64,000 nucleotides of DNA from Trichobilharzia regenti (GCA_944472135.2 OX235270.1:76703168-76767167), one strand, 5' to 3'. Counted from the stretch's first letter, positions 38,296-53,253 are shown. Notes: generated by a model from the letters alone, not told the origin. Program-made: numbers and translations.

Positions 38296-41200
38296 TTCAT
38301 CTACAAGATGTAGACTTACAGTAAAGGTTAAGAAAGAAAAACTAACTGATTGTTAGCACCATATTATAGTCCTGCTGTGGAGGATTACAGAATGCAATGC
38401 TTAAAGCAACAATAATGCCATAATGAAGGTAACTGTCATCATCGTGACAAAAAATAAACCAAAAATCAGGAATTGTCAGAATAAGGCCAAAAATAAATGA
38501 AAACAAATGTCAAAATATGATGAAATATTATTCAGTGGAATTTTCCTCGATAAATTCAACAAGTTTCAAGCAGCTAAATCTCATGCATATTTAAGATTTT
38601 TTTCCTTCACGTTCCCAGTGGAACATAGGGCTCCAAGCTATTGGCTTGAAGTTTCTATAGCAGTGTTTATTTTACAGGATGGGGTTGCTAGCCTCATTCT
38701 CAACCTTTCCTCTTTACCAGCATTATTTCTGACTTAGCGAGGTAAGGGAGTGCGTCAGTGGCCGGATATCGAACTCCGAACCATGTGCATGGTCGGCGAG
38801 CGTCCTAATCGCTATGCCACCGACGCATATTTAAGATTTGCTTTTGATTTATACAAATGTCGATTAGAACTTAGACTGCACTTGTAGACGAATATTATAA
38901 CGGATATAGGCAGAGTGTTGAACTTCTGTATTCTGTACGTTTCTGGTGTGGTATCAAAGCACAGTAAAGTATTCCTTGTCATTTGTACCATTTTACTGCC
39001 CTATGCGAAACATACTGGAAGTTGAATAATTTTAAAATAAAAGTTTCTGATTTAACTTACGAATAATATTGTATTTATTTTCACTGCTATTTCTCTATGC
39101 TCTAAACACTTAACATTTTTAGAGTATCTCTAATCTACTGCAAGGAATTAATGATCGAAATGATTTAGGCCATCCAATCTGTTCACATCTTCGTCATGGT
39201 GATTGGTTAGCTCACTATCTCACTGATCGCTTGGCAAAATTACCGCTTAATTCAGATAAACTTATAACTGAGGCAATTATTCAAATGAGTGAAATACTAC
39301 GTATCATGTATAAACCATTGTCAAATATTCCACGATATTTGGTTCCTGCATACTTTGAAGTCTTAACTAATACGCTAACTGAATTTATCAACCTTGAAGT
39401 GAGTTCACTTTTTTCTTTTCTTTCTAAAATGGCTTAATTGCTTTTACTCTATATTCAAATTAAACTGTTATCGAGCCTATTCTGTTTTCTGATTGTGCCT
39501 GTCGTTTACACGTGCCATTTTATGCGTTAAGGTTACCTTTCGCACTCGTTATCTCTAGGCCTAAAATTCTTATATAGCTTACTATCATTGATACCTATTC
39601 AATGTTGAAATAGTTGGCTACTTTCAAGAATTAACTTGAAATTTTTTAAATAGTTAGTGTGTGGGGATTTGATTTCTTTGAAGTTTGATCACGGGTTATT
39701 GTCAGTTAGAAAACCGTTCAGAGGGAGAAAGTACTGTATCAGTGGCATCCATCAGGTCGGTTATGAGCACAAATTCTTACCAATCACATTGGCTGGCAGT
39801 CGAGCTAAAGTTGCAAACTGACAAAGGTTTCAATTCATAGACCATTGGCTTCCTATCCAAGTGGCTGAGTGGTCAACGTACTTGTCCTGGTAACCTGAAG
39901 CTCCTAGGCCCAACCTCTGTTAGGATCGTGTGTATACAATGCTGATGAGTCCCAATCTAGTACAAAACAGCCGTTCAATACGCTCTGGTTCTCAGTGGTT
40001 CTCTAACTTACATCAATTCATGGTCAAACTTGAAATTGAGGCGAAAATTTATTAAAAGATAGGGAGACTGTCCGTGAATAATTTTTCTTTTTCAACTAAC
40101 GAACTTATTTATAAAGACTCATTGGTATCCTTTGGTGGCTGTTCATGCTATCAGGTTGACTACATATTGTAAAACCTTTCAAGTTCATTTGACTTCACTT
40201 CATCTTTTATTTCTAACTTTATCACAGAGGACGAATAATACACTTTCATATTGAATTCTAAGGACACAGCTTGAGATAAACACTCAGGCTTCCACTATGC
40301 TTAAACTTTCAAACTAAGCGCAAATATATAGTGATAATACGATTGGAGGCTATACTTAAACATTAGTTATGTACATAAACTTGAGTGCTTTTACAGCAAA
40401 TGATTTTCGGTATTATTCTGGAAGTTTGCATTATTACTAACATATCATAATATTCATTTGATTTGATTGTAAAAGACTTACATTCATTCTGCATCAAGTA
40501 AAATCCTGAAAACTCTTTGAAGAATACTGGTTAGCTTCAAATTTCTAGTAAATAAAGTTTGAAATCTTATGCCAGTGAGATTAATATTAATCTGTGTAAT
40601 TTTAGATTTGTTTAATTAACAACTTCCCATCACTGTAGTTTAGATACTATTCTTCTCTCTCTCTGTATCTTTCAACAAGCATAACAATGTTGTTGTCCAC
40701 CATTATTGATCTGGTGATAAACAAATTAGAGATCATAGCGACAACTGTCTGTCTGTCTGGATTCAACATAGAACTTGGCACCGAAGTGCAGCAGTTCGAG
40801 TTGCCACCTTCCAAATAGCACACAAAGGTAGACAAGAAGATGAGTGAAGAGAATCAATAGAGTATAAGAGCGAAACAGAACGGGTAATGGTAGAAAGAAA
40901 TATGAAAGATTACAGAGACTGAATACATCTGCGCTGGCCATTGACAACGATTTTGAGCCATGTCACCTATTGTCTCCAGCCATTGATTCCTAGAGTCCCG
41001 AGGGCCCCAACCCGTAAGTCTACATCTCCCTACCTGACTAAGTTTAACTATCAAGGATTTCATGGATTGATGCCATGTTTTCGTTTGGTTACCACTTACT
41101 CTTTTCCAACCTGCACCTAAATCAGCTAGTAATGCCCGTCGCGGGAGGCGATGGTTAGGCATGCGCAGCACGTGACCTAGCCATCTCAATCTATGTAACC

Positions 41201-44200
41201 TAATAGCTTCGTCGATTGATTTTCCCTCTTTGCCCAACACTCTGCGCCTAACGTCAACATTACTTACCTTATCAAACCACCTAAAGTGAGAAAGAGATCG
41301 CAGACATCTATGATCGAAAGCAGTCAACCTTTTCATGTCTTCAACTCGTATTGGCCATGTTTTAGAGCCATGGAGAAGGACGGAGCGAACTGCTGAGCAG
41401 TACACACGTCCCTTGGTTGATAGCCGGATGTCACGCCTACGCCAGAGATGGTGTAAGTCAGCGAAAGCACCTCGAGCTTTTTGGATCCATGCTGAGATTT
41501 CGTCGCCAATCAGTCCGTTGGTGCTGATACAACTTCCCAAATAGGTGAAGTGGTCAACATGTTCTATCACTTCACTCCCTATCACTAAGCTAGGAGTTGA
41601 CGTAGTCCAGTCCTGTAGCAGCATCTGACATTTTACAGGGGCGAATCGCATGCCAAACATACGAAGATTGCTGCTCAAGGTGTTCAGAAGACTCTGCATT
41701 TTGTCAGCATCTTCCCCTAACAGGACTATGTCATCTGCATATTCTAAGTCCATAAGACTATACCCTGGTAACAATTCATATAAGATTTACATGATGAATA
41801 ATAGGAACGGAAATAATCGCATAATGTCGCTAATGTAATGTAATAGTCTATTTCTCGACTATTTTACTCTCTAGTTGTGAATAAAGCGATGAAGAGTGGT
41901 ATATGATACGATAACTGCAACACACTTTTGACGTCAATAATCACACTGAATGCGTTTAACAGACTCACTTCAACTTTGTTAGTACCTTTAAAAAAAAGAA
42001 GTCTAGTTGAACAATCAGACAGTGAAGAAGTACCTGCACATTTGAACCATCGAGATATTTACGTGCTCATCAGTTTCTCTCACAGTAAAAGCACACAAAT
42101 TTCTTTATTTATGTGGTACATGAGAACATACTTTTAATTGTTGAGTTGCATTATTCATACTGTTCATTACCAATAATTTTTCATTTGTCAGATTACTTTA
42201 CGAATGGCACCTTGGATAAGAACTAGTTCTTCGTTAGCTAAAAGGTTAGCAGTAGCAAGTATTCAGTTTTATGGTTATATTGGAAACAGTCGAATCCCAG
42301 GGAGAATTTCTAATAATCAGTCAAAAGAATCACAACCTGGAGCAATGTATTGCAGTCTGGCTGCTGGTCTACCGCATTTTGCCGAAGGAATGTGGCGTTC
42401 TTGGGGCAGAGATACATTTATCTCTTTACGAGGATGTCTTCTCTTAACAGGACGTTTTGAAGTGAGTACTGAGACATAGAATTGTTTGTAGACTTTATTT
42501 TCCCTGACAGTATTCGTAGTTGATTGTTCTCCTTTATATAGGTGTACAAAACGAAGTGATTCATTATATACGCTGGTACTGATACAACTTTTATGTGTTT
42601 AAAAAAAATAAATTTTCAACCGTTTTTTTGCTCCAGTATATAAGAGTGCATGTTTACTACCTTGAAGAAATACTTACTTAGCAATAATACTTCTGCTTCT
42701 CTTATGCACTTGTCTGTGTCATATGATGGCCTGGAGTTGTACATTGAAGCATGTTCAATTAGATAAGCAGGGTTAGTTTCTACCACCTTTTTTACCAGCA
42801 AATGAATTGCCTATACTTAATGGAATACTTTATAGTATTGGATGATTACTGGAAGTGTGAATTTTCATAATCTCCATGGTTTTTATTGACTAAACTGAAA
42901 CAGAGATATGAGTGGGGTACTGAGTTGTTAGCTCTCGGCTAGTACAAAGCAAAGCCAGTAGTCAGAAAAGTACTGATTGAATGCTATCTTAAATCCAGAT
43001 TTTTCTACTACGCTTCAGTTGCTTTCAGAATACGCATGGTAAGTGTGGATAGATTTGAATATTTCTTACTACAGATGCTTTCGTTCACTCTGTAGCATCG
43101 GGGGTGGGTGGGTAATGCTGAACTCAAATATAGAGTTTCAGTTAAGAAGGACAAGCCAATCATTGGAGTAGTTGGCGTATGCGTTACGCATGCCCGGTTA
43201 CCATTTTCTTATCGTGTAATATTAACTGGATTAGGACCATTAGTGGTGAAGAGTTAAACGTATTGAGAACAAAAGATTGGTATCAACACGTAAAGTCATT
43301 ACCTTTTAGTATGACTCACTCAACTGGGAGTATTCTGTTTGATTGAAGTCCTGGGGATCACTAGGATCGGTGGTGATAGACTCCGATGCTGCTGAAAATC
43401 ACTAACAGTATTGCAAATATATAATCTTTTTGTCATCCTACAGATTTGGAATATCTCTATTCTACATTCTCTCTCTCTTTCTCTCTTGCATGCATGTTGT
43501 TGTATCACGACGTTTTTGAGTGATTCTTCATGGTTTTATAACCTGGACTGATGTATTTTCCTTCTCTGAAGTGATACGTGTATTCGTCTCGAAAGTTGTA
43601 AACTTCCACGTTAATGAAATGGCGTAGACAAATGTTTGACACGTTAACAGTTTCGCTGTATAGAAATAGTATATCAAGTACACCAAGTTTTCGGATCGGA
43701 AAGTCTACAAACACATTCTGAACTTCGAAAAAAATAAAAAGACATCTTCTACCCTTGGTCTGTTGTCTGATGAAGTGGATTTCATCTTGGATAATTACGT
43801 CCTTCGCTTTGACTATCTTATACTGTTAGAGAATTCGCATGAAGCTTGTTCTGTTTGCTTCTATTTGAATGATATACTCCTCTACACTTTTTCTTTGTTT
43901 AACCTGCATTATCAATCAAGTCGTATAATAATAATAATACCCAGGAGAGCATTTAGAAATATGTGGATATCATCCGCTTATTTTCTTTTTCAGAATGAGA
44001 GATATTTCTAATCACTGTGTTCACTGTTGCTCGCTTGACTCAGAACAACAAGCTTTCAAATATTGGGAATTCAGATTTGTTTTGATTGTTTGATTTGATT
44101 AAACTAAAACAACCGAATCAGCTAACTGTAACCACTGGAATTCTGGCTAGCCATTTGAACAAAGTGTTTCAACCGCATGTGATACGGTTGACGATGTCAA

Positions 44201-47200
44201 GCAAGATAGCCTTTCATTACTCTGAAATCAATATGGAAACCTACTGCGCCCAACATAAGGAACAAGATCCGGATTTTCAACACTGATGTCAAGTCAATGA
44301 TTCTATGTGGCTCAGAAACTTGGCACAAGGAGTAAAGCATTTCCAGCAGGCTGCAAATGTTCATCAACAGCTGTCTTCTGTCGATGCTGAAGATAAGATG
44401 GCCATGAGTAAAGCATAAACAAACCTAGGGACACCAGTAACTAGTGTGAACTGTTTAGTCCTTTGTTTGATTTCTATCAGTTAGGTTTGCAGTGTGGCCA
44501 CCATTCTATGTAGGTCGCTGTCGCGGTGCACTGTGAATTGTTGGTGTTATATGGTTGAAGTCTGTCTGTCTGTTTTCGACATAGAACTTTGCACCGATGT
44601 GCAGCAGTTCAAGTCACCACACCATGTAGCACACAAAGCAAAGGAAGAAAGTAGAAGAACTGCATAATATAGACGGTAAGCAGAGGTTTGAGACAAAGGA
44701 ATAGTAATAAGGAGGAACAATATAGTTTCATTGGAAATCATAAGTCACAAGGGGTGGATTCATCTGCGCCAGCTAGTGAGAACGATTTTGAACCATATCA
44801 CCGATTGTCTCCAGCCATAGGTGTTCACCGTCCCGAGGACCCCAACCAGGAAGTCTACGCCTTCCTGTGTGGCTGGCTTAAACTAACTGTTGTGGATTTC
44901 ATTGACTGGTGAGGACCTGTTTTGGTTTGAACACCCGGCTCTTTTCCAGCCAGACCCTATTTCAGCTAACACTGCCCATTGTTGAGGAAAACGATGGCTA
45001 GTGATGCATACGTAAGACATGTCCTAACCGTGTCAGTCGATGTAACTTCACAGCCTCGTCGATTGATTTCCCTTCCGCCTTACTTAGCACTCTATCGAAG
45101 CCGGAACTCAATATTACTTACCTTATTACACGACTTCACATGGGAGGTAGAAATCAGTCACCTACGATGAAAGACAGCTAATCTTTTCATGTCTTCAACT
45201 GTCAATGGCTAGGTCTCACACCTATGAAGGAGGATGGAGCGGACTGATGGGCAGTACACACGCCCATTGGTCGATAGCCGGATATGGCGTCTACGCCAGA
45301 GACAGCGTGAACTGGCATGTGCGAAACTAGCCCTCTGTATCCGTAGTCAGCTGAGATTTCGTCAGCGATCAACCTGTTGGCGCTGGTTGATGCAACTTCC
45401 CAAATAAGTGAAGCGGTCAACGTGCTCTACCACTTCACTTCCTATTTGTAATCTAGGAGTCAGTGTAGTCGAGTCCTGTATCATCATCTTGCATTTGGCG
45501 GGAGCGAATCGCAGACTACAACTCAAGGCTTTCAGAAGACTGTGCATTTTGTTAGCGTCTTCAGCTAGCGGGGGGGGGACTATATCCTCTGCATATTCTG
45601 AGTCAAGGAGATTATAGCCTTGCAAGAAGTCAATCGCTCAGTCTCTGAAGTGAGTTAAGGTTAAGTCCATTAGTACATCTATGATAAAATTGAATAGAAA
45701 TGGGGATAATGGGTATCCTTGACGGACACCATTAGTCGTCACCACTTTGGATGACAACTCGCCGTGAGCTCTCACCTGGCTAACTAAATGAGTTCGAATA
45801 GAGTTCCTGATCGGTGCAATGTATTTTCTCGGTATTCATTTTACAGTCAAGCATTGCCGGAGAACTTCTCCGTCGACAGAGTCGAATGCTCTCTTTAGGT
45901 CAAGAAATATTAGGTTAGTCAGACGCCGGTTGAATACCTCTGTTGAAGGGTGGAGATATGATCAATACACCCTCTTCCTGGTCTAAAGCCTGCCTGGCTC
46001 TCTCGTGTTTGTGCCTCCCGAGCACCACTTAGTCTACGCATGATTATTGAGCCTAAGACTTTAGATACTATATTAGTCAAGCTAATCCCTCTGTGATTAT
46101 CACAGGAAGACTTGTCTCCCTTCTTGTATATGGGGATAATCAGTGACTTACACCAACCTGACGGGACTTCCTCTGATTCCCAGACGCTGCCTACAACCTC
46201 AGTTAATGCAGACAGTAAACTGTCTCCACCGTACTTAAATACCTCTGAAGTCATTCCATCAGGTCCCGCTGCTTTGCCTTGTTTCAGATTGGTGACAGCT
46301 TTAGTAACCTCATTTAGGGAAGGAGGACCTGTGTCTGTATCCCATTCAGGGAGGTGTTGGATGTTCGGCAGGTTGAGCGTGGCTGTGGGCCAATTAAACT
46401 GCTCCTCATAATGCTCTTTCCAGCGTTCCAGTCGTCTATCCTGGGAGCTAATTATGGTGCCATTTTATTCCGAGATTGTTCCACTTATGATTAACCTTTT
46501 CCCACCCGTTTCCCTGATGAGTCTAAAGAGTTGCCTATCGCCGAAGCTTTTTCCATCTCTTTCGCCTTTGTCACCCACCACTGTTCACGGTCCTTGCGGA
46601 GACTTTTCGTAAGTTTCCTCTTGTGCAGCTTTCGCTCCTCATTGAATTCGGAGCTCGCCGGAATAAGTCTTCTAGCATCTATCAGTTCGGATGAGGCGGT
46701 GGAGATCCAGTGGTTTTTACTCACCTTTGGGTTTACCTTATTCACAGCTTTTACAGCTGTATCTATGGCTGCCTGGATATTCTTCCAAGCTTCTTCAGCT
46801 GTCGAACACAGATATGTGTTTAGCTAGTTCTTCCTCAAATACGGATTTAGTTTCCTGATCGAGCTGGGGACGTGATGGTTTTACCGCCAGCTGTTTCCTA
46901 CGTCCGTTCAGTCGTAAGCACACCCGAGCGCGGACCAGTGTGTGGTCGGTATCTACACATGTGTTCCAGAAGGAGCGACAATCTCCTACCGACCCACGCC
47001 AACGATAGCTTATTGCTATGTGGTCTATTTGTGTCCAGCGTTGGTTTGATGAAGGGGGTCTCCAAGTCAAACAGTGTCTCTCCTTGTGTTTGAAGTTAGT
47101 GCTTACAAGAAACAAATGATTATCAGAACAGAACTGTAGGAGACGGTCACCGTTGTCGGTTCGCTGGCACGGAACTCCATAGGTGCCACCGACATCCTTC

Positions 47201-50200
47201 TCAGATTGACACAATTTCCCTACTTGAGCATTAAAGTCACCAGCTAGAACGACTATGTCTGAGCGTTTAGCCTTTCGCACCAAACTAGACAGCTTTTGGT
47301 AGAACTCATCCTTCGTTTCATCTGAACTGCAGTCAGTGGGGGCGTAGGCGGAGATTACGAAAAGGCATCGGCGAGTAGTGCAGTTCTTTCTCCTTTTTAC
47401 TGATCCGTTCAGACGGACAGCACACATTCGGCTATCTACCGGGATCCAGTCAAGCAATGTCTTTTCTGCCCTAGTACTCAAAGCTATCCCTACGCCAGCT
47501 AATCCTCGTGAACTAGCTGTGGCATCTCCTGACACCCTCAAGGTGAATTTTGCAGATTCAACCTGTTGGCCAGGTGGGGTTAGGTGAATAACCACACTTG
47601 GGTCTTGTATGCGTGTTTCTGAAACACAACATACATCAATGGCTCGGGATGCCAGGGTCTTGGCTAGTGATGCTTGTTGTCCTATTTGGCAAAGTGTCCT
47701 AACATTAAGAGCTCCTATATGAAATTGGTGGCGCGGCTTTAAGAGGCTGTCGGTGGTGGTTTTTTGGCTTCCATCGTTTTTAGTGGACACAGAGTGAAGA
47801 GGAAGTGAGGAGCTATCAAGTCGAGGAGTTGCATCAGTGGAAGGAAGGCAAGACAATAGAGATGAAGACAAAGATGAGTGAGTATTAGAGAGGTTTCGTG
47901 TGCATTTCGGATTGTGAGGGTGTTTGTTACTTCCCGGCTGCCCACACCGTGGAAGAGATGGTTGAAGGCAATAGGCAAAAAGCCTTGGAGGTCAACCGCG
48001 AGTCTGAATAGCTCAGTGGTAACGTCTCTGACTGCAGCACTGGGTGACGCGGGTTCGATTCTCAGAATGGAAATGAGTTCCTTTAAGGTTGCAGATATGC
48101 CTTGCTGACGACTACCAACTAGTACGAAACCTAGTTCCAAGGCTTCCTGACGACTGACTGCCTTCAAGCATCTAACATCAACCAACAACGTATTGCTCAA
48201 CGAGTATGCCGTAGTAGAGGATGAAGGTGGATCGGATACATACTTAGGAGAAGGATGAGTGACGAATTGCGCCAGGTCTTTAAAGTGGGACCCGACGGGG
48301 CGTCTGAGGGTGTGATATAGAAGAGATTTTGTTAGATGAAAGTTTATGAGCCGTCACAGAGAAAACTGAAATAGGCTTCAGAGAGAGAGAGAGAGAGTAA
48401 GGTGAAACAGAAATAGTGCTACTGAAGCCCTCTGTTCAACTCAGAATCTAAGGGGATGATGACAATAGTACTTTAGCAATTCACTTATTTTGCTAAGTCT
48501 GAAGTGAAATTCCATCTATTCAGGTTGTATTTTAAAAACATCAAAAAATATTCAAACGACATATGAATAAATGTTTGCATAATTTGAGATATGCACTCTC
48601 AACCTCTGATATCAGTCAAAATATTTTGGAATATATATATATATATATATAGTTTATATTTTAAACATTATGCATGTCATATGGATGAAACTTCCTGTTT
48701 AATAAAATAGTTCATGTGTGCAGAAAACGTGACCGGTGATATGTATGTACTTGGATGGTTATTGTTTTTCCTTTGACAGGAAAGCGTGATTTAAGAAAAA
48801 AAAATTTATTTTAACCAATTTGGTTTCTCTTACAATAAAATTAGTGTTAAACAAAATCAATAGGTTCCATTCATCGATGGATAGGGAATTGTTTTTCTCT
48901 TTCTCTCTCTCTCTCTCTCAAAAGAACTGATAGTAAAATCTTTAAAAAACAACATTCATTTGAAAGTTTTATTTTGGATTTAAACGAGTTCACTTATCGC
49001 CAGTGTTATCAATTTTTTGTCAACTAAAACTCTAAGCATCATATTACCTAAGTCTCATCGTATTTCCATCTCTCTCCGTGTAGAACACATCCACGACTAA
49101 AACATGAAAGCTCTTCGAGCATATCTGTAATTATAGTCTTCTGCAAAATGTGATCGCCAAAAATGTCACAATTATACTGTATTTTATCTTCAGAAGTGAA
49201 TTCCCGCGAGGTCATATCTGTTGGTCAGTTTTGTTATGCTACACAATAATCAGTTTGTGGGCCTTTTATTTCGAACACTGACTTATTATAATGTCATCGT
49301 ACCATTGTCTGTCTGGCATAATAACAATAATAATATAACTTGCCGTACTTACATCTTATCATATATTATATTTCTTCTTTAATCCGGAATGGATTATGAT
49401 GTTACTTCCTTGTGTCTGTCCTGCAGAAATAACAAGCAAACCTTTATTAGTATTCAGGAATACACAGGTAGGATCAACTTACTTTCAAATATGTTTTAGA
49501 AACGTGTATTCACTAAAATCATATGATCTTAACAACTTCATTGGCTCGTTTCAAGGTCACACTGTTTTCTGTCCACCTGCAATGTATTGTGCAGCTTTAT
49601 GTTACTTCTCTGCATTCCTATGTAAAATATGTTGAAATGTGATTGTTGGGGGCTAGTGGTAGCCAGCGTTTTTCACACGAAAGGTCAATAAACTGCAAAC
49701 ATGGATACAATAATTACCAGCGTGCTAAGAAAGATTGAAACAAGATTTTTTCTGAACGTTTCGCTGTGTAAGCCACAGCTTCTTCAGCAGATTTATTCGG
49801 ATTTTTATTAATCATCAAAAAATTTATTTAATTTTCTCAACATGCTGGGATTAATTTAAATAATTTATAATGAATCAATCTGACTCGGTACTAAAATTAT
49901 TCCAGGAAGTTCGTAACACCTACGGTCTGGAAACTTATTAATTACCAGCATTTAACTGCAACAACTGTTTGCTTGACGTATCTTCCGCCTTGGTTGACTG
50001 TTATAATTTTCTGTAATGTTCAGCAGTAAACGTATAAGTGTTCGATGCAGTCAGTAGATGCAGCAAAATCTGTACCATAAAGTATCTTGTTATTTAGTTC
50101 ATTCTCCATTTCGTAAACTAATTTAACAGACCTCTATGAACTTTGAAGACTTGGAAGCTCCATTGGCTACTAAATTCTTTGACACTTCATAATCGAAGCT

Positions 50201-53200
50201 AATGAAAATAATAAGACTGGTCTTGAGCATCTACAGTGTAAAAGAAATGAATCTACATGAAAAAATAATCTTGTATGCATCTTTACTACTTCAATAGTTT
50301 GTTGTTCATTTGCTTAACGGCTTCCTTCACCTTTTATTGGCTTTAACCTGTAAGTTTATCCTATGTACATAGTTGAGATCTCAGTTCAGAGGTTTCGCGG
50401 AATTGCTGCATATCTCCTTCCTTATATGATTCTCTTTCAACAAACTGAGCTCCATTGTGCGGATCATTGTTTGATATCTTTAAAATGTGATCACTGCTTG
50501 GATCTATAAAGATCAATAGTATTACCAGCTGGGTCATGCATGTGTGCCCATTGACTTAAGCATACCACTTCTATCACAACACTTACCAAACTCTTATCTT
50601 TGCAAATTCTTCCCCGTAAGATAGAACCACTTTAGGTTAGTGACTGCATTATAAAGTTGAAGGTAAAACTTTGGTTTTACTGTCTCTCTAAGGCGTCAAT
50701 ACAGTTCCACTCGAATGTTTTTCGTCAACAGTTTTACGCTGAAGCAAAGCGCGCTACGATATATTAATTAATTAGCTTAGGTTCTATTTCGTATATACTC
50801 CGGCAAATTTGTTGTAGTGGCCTGTTTTGTTAGACTAGTTCTAGTTTTCGTCATGAACCAACGTCAGTTAGAAAGATCATTGAAAACCGGGGATCAGTGG
50901 ACAGCTGTTTCGTTCTATTTTAGTACTCTTCATCAGTGCCCACCCACGACTCCGCCAAGGATCTAACCGGGGACCTTAAGGTTAGCAGACCAAGCTAATA
51001 TTGAATATTCAGCCATCTGGACTGGAATTCAATGACTCTTGAATTCCAACTTCGTCAGTTCGTGAGATAGTACTGTGCTGAACAATGCTTTCAATAAGCG
51101 CCCACTTCAACGTAACATGATGGACCCCACTAGTTCCGGTTTGCTTGGTTATAAAATTACTTTGTGAAATGTTGACTTTGATTGTTGTATCCTGAAATAA
51201 ATGAGGAGTTCAAGTTTCTCAACTCCAGCAGCATTGCTATCATTCACTATCATAACTACGTAAAAGAGAAAACTTAGGTCTAAATGTGATAATGTATTAC
51301 TTCAAAAGATTTTATTATAATCATTCATAATCTAATTACCACGAAAATTCTTTTTTTTAAAAAATATTTTACTAACAGGATGCTGCCAACTTAATACTCA
51401 GCTATGCAAGCTTATTAAGGCATGGATTGATACCCAATCTGATTGGCGATGGTTATACTGTTAGACCAAGATATAACTGCAGGGATGCAGTTTGGTATTG
51501 GTTGTATTCTATTGTCGCTTATCAGCAAACAATTACAAGCAGTGAAAAATGTGGCTTGCAAGGAGACGTTGATAAGTCTGATAGTATTTTGAACTGTCCA
51601 GTTTACAGATGGTTCCCGAATGATGATGCAGATGGATGGCCTGATGAATACATGACAACTTCAACGTCCGGTCACTGTGTTCAACCGTTGCATGAAGTAA
51701 TGCAAGAGGCTTTACAACGACATATTTTAGGCATTGATTTCATCGAAAGAAATGCTGGACCTAATTTGGATGAACAAATGAGACCAGAAGGATTTAAGGT
51801 TAGTTTTTATTTGTTTTGCAGTAGAGAACCACATTGTTAAGTTGGTTAGTAACTAACTCTTCCGTCAACGAATGAAGATAAATGAATAGAATGTTAAAGT
51901 GAGAGTGTTTTTTTTTCTTGTGGTAATACATAATCATAAATAGAAGGTACCGTTAGACAATAAAAGGCGGAAAATAAAGCAAGTAAACAAATGTGACCTT
52001 AAATTTAAAATGAATATAATGTATCGGTGTATTTGTATCACTGCGCCCGGTTCGAAGCCATACTGTCTAGTATCTTTGTCGGAATCTTCTCAATTAAACA
52101 TACCGTGATTAAAGACGTTCTGTGTGATGACATAGACGCTTTCATCATATACTTAAATCCTGGTATATATACTTTTATTAGTTCGGAACTTACTTCATAG
52201 TCTATATTTCCTCTTTTTTTGTAGGTCGAGGCTAATATTGATTTAAACACAGGATTTCCTCGTGGTGGTAACGCTTTTAATTGCGGCACTTGGATGGACA
52301 AAATGGGTAGTTCTGCAAAAGCTGGTAATAAAGGCATACCAGCCACACCCCGTGATGGTTCTGCAGTAGAATTAGTAGGATTGGCGTATGCAGTTGTGTC
52401 GTGGTTGGAAAAGGCGCATAATCAAGAAAAAACCCATGCGAATTACTATCCACATTTAGGTGTTAAACTACAATCGAATAAAGAATTTTCGTGGAAAGAA
52501 TGGTCCAATCTGTTGAAAAATTCGTTTGAATCTTATTTCTGGATTCCGGACAACACGAATGACCCTTCATTAGTTTATAATAAGGGGATTTATAGAGATT
52601 CTGTTGGCTCATCTGCAGGATATACAGATAATCAACTGCGTCCAAACTTTTTCATCACAATGGTTGTAGTAAGTTGGCTGTTAAGTGTATGTGTTTCATG
52701 CTTGCAACATGTTTTCAGAAAAACTGAGGTGAATATCTATTCACTTCTACATTTTACGGAAGTTAGATTATTTTAAAGCTTACACCAAACCAGGGAGCAT
52801 TGCAAAATAAATATTCCCGAGCAGCTGTTACGTCCTAGTTCCGATTTTTCTGTGTACTATCTAGGGTAATTTTTTGAAGAAATAATCGTAGCATGCGACA
52901 GCATGTAGCTAAAATTTTCAATCATTTATAATTATCTAGATTTTTGGATTTAACAATGACAGTCATAATTGGCTAATAATACCTTATTTTTTAAGCTGAA
53001 ATTTTTATTATTCAACACTCTTGTATGTAAATGATAGATGTTCAGTTGACGGTGCCATGAACTCGTTGCTGTGTACGTACTGCTAGTTGTTATCAGCTAT
53101 GCTGAAATTTGGATATATTTTTCGCTTGGAAAAGATTATTGCATGCATTGCCAGTGACTTTTTATCATTCCGCTCCAAGCAATTGATCTTTTCTGACATC

Positions 53201-53208
53201 CTGTAGAA

Positions 53209-53253
<45 letters not shown>

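Larger units (their letters stand above)
39399..42191 (+). other. AGL intron 12
   Basis: Contains a hammerhead-type SINE (39850-40040) and a LINE family B copy (40740-41775). The rest is AT-rich without recognised content. Confidence 0.6.

Noticed and set aside
40854..41774. 306-codon frame as a separate host gene nested in AGL
   Set aside because: It is the YADD-containing C-terminal part of a LINE reverse transcriptase with four similar copies or fragments in the window.
48001..48075. Possible functional tRNA gene (A box and B box both present)
   Set aside because: The sequence between the boxes does not give a full cloverleaf with a matching acceptor stem, and a hammerhead-like SINE tail follows. 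It is a SINE head, not a tRNA gene.
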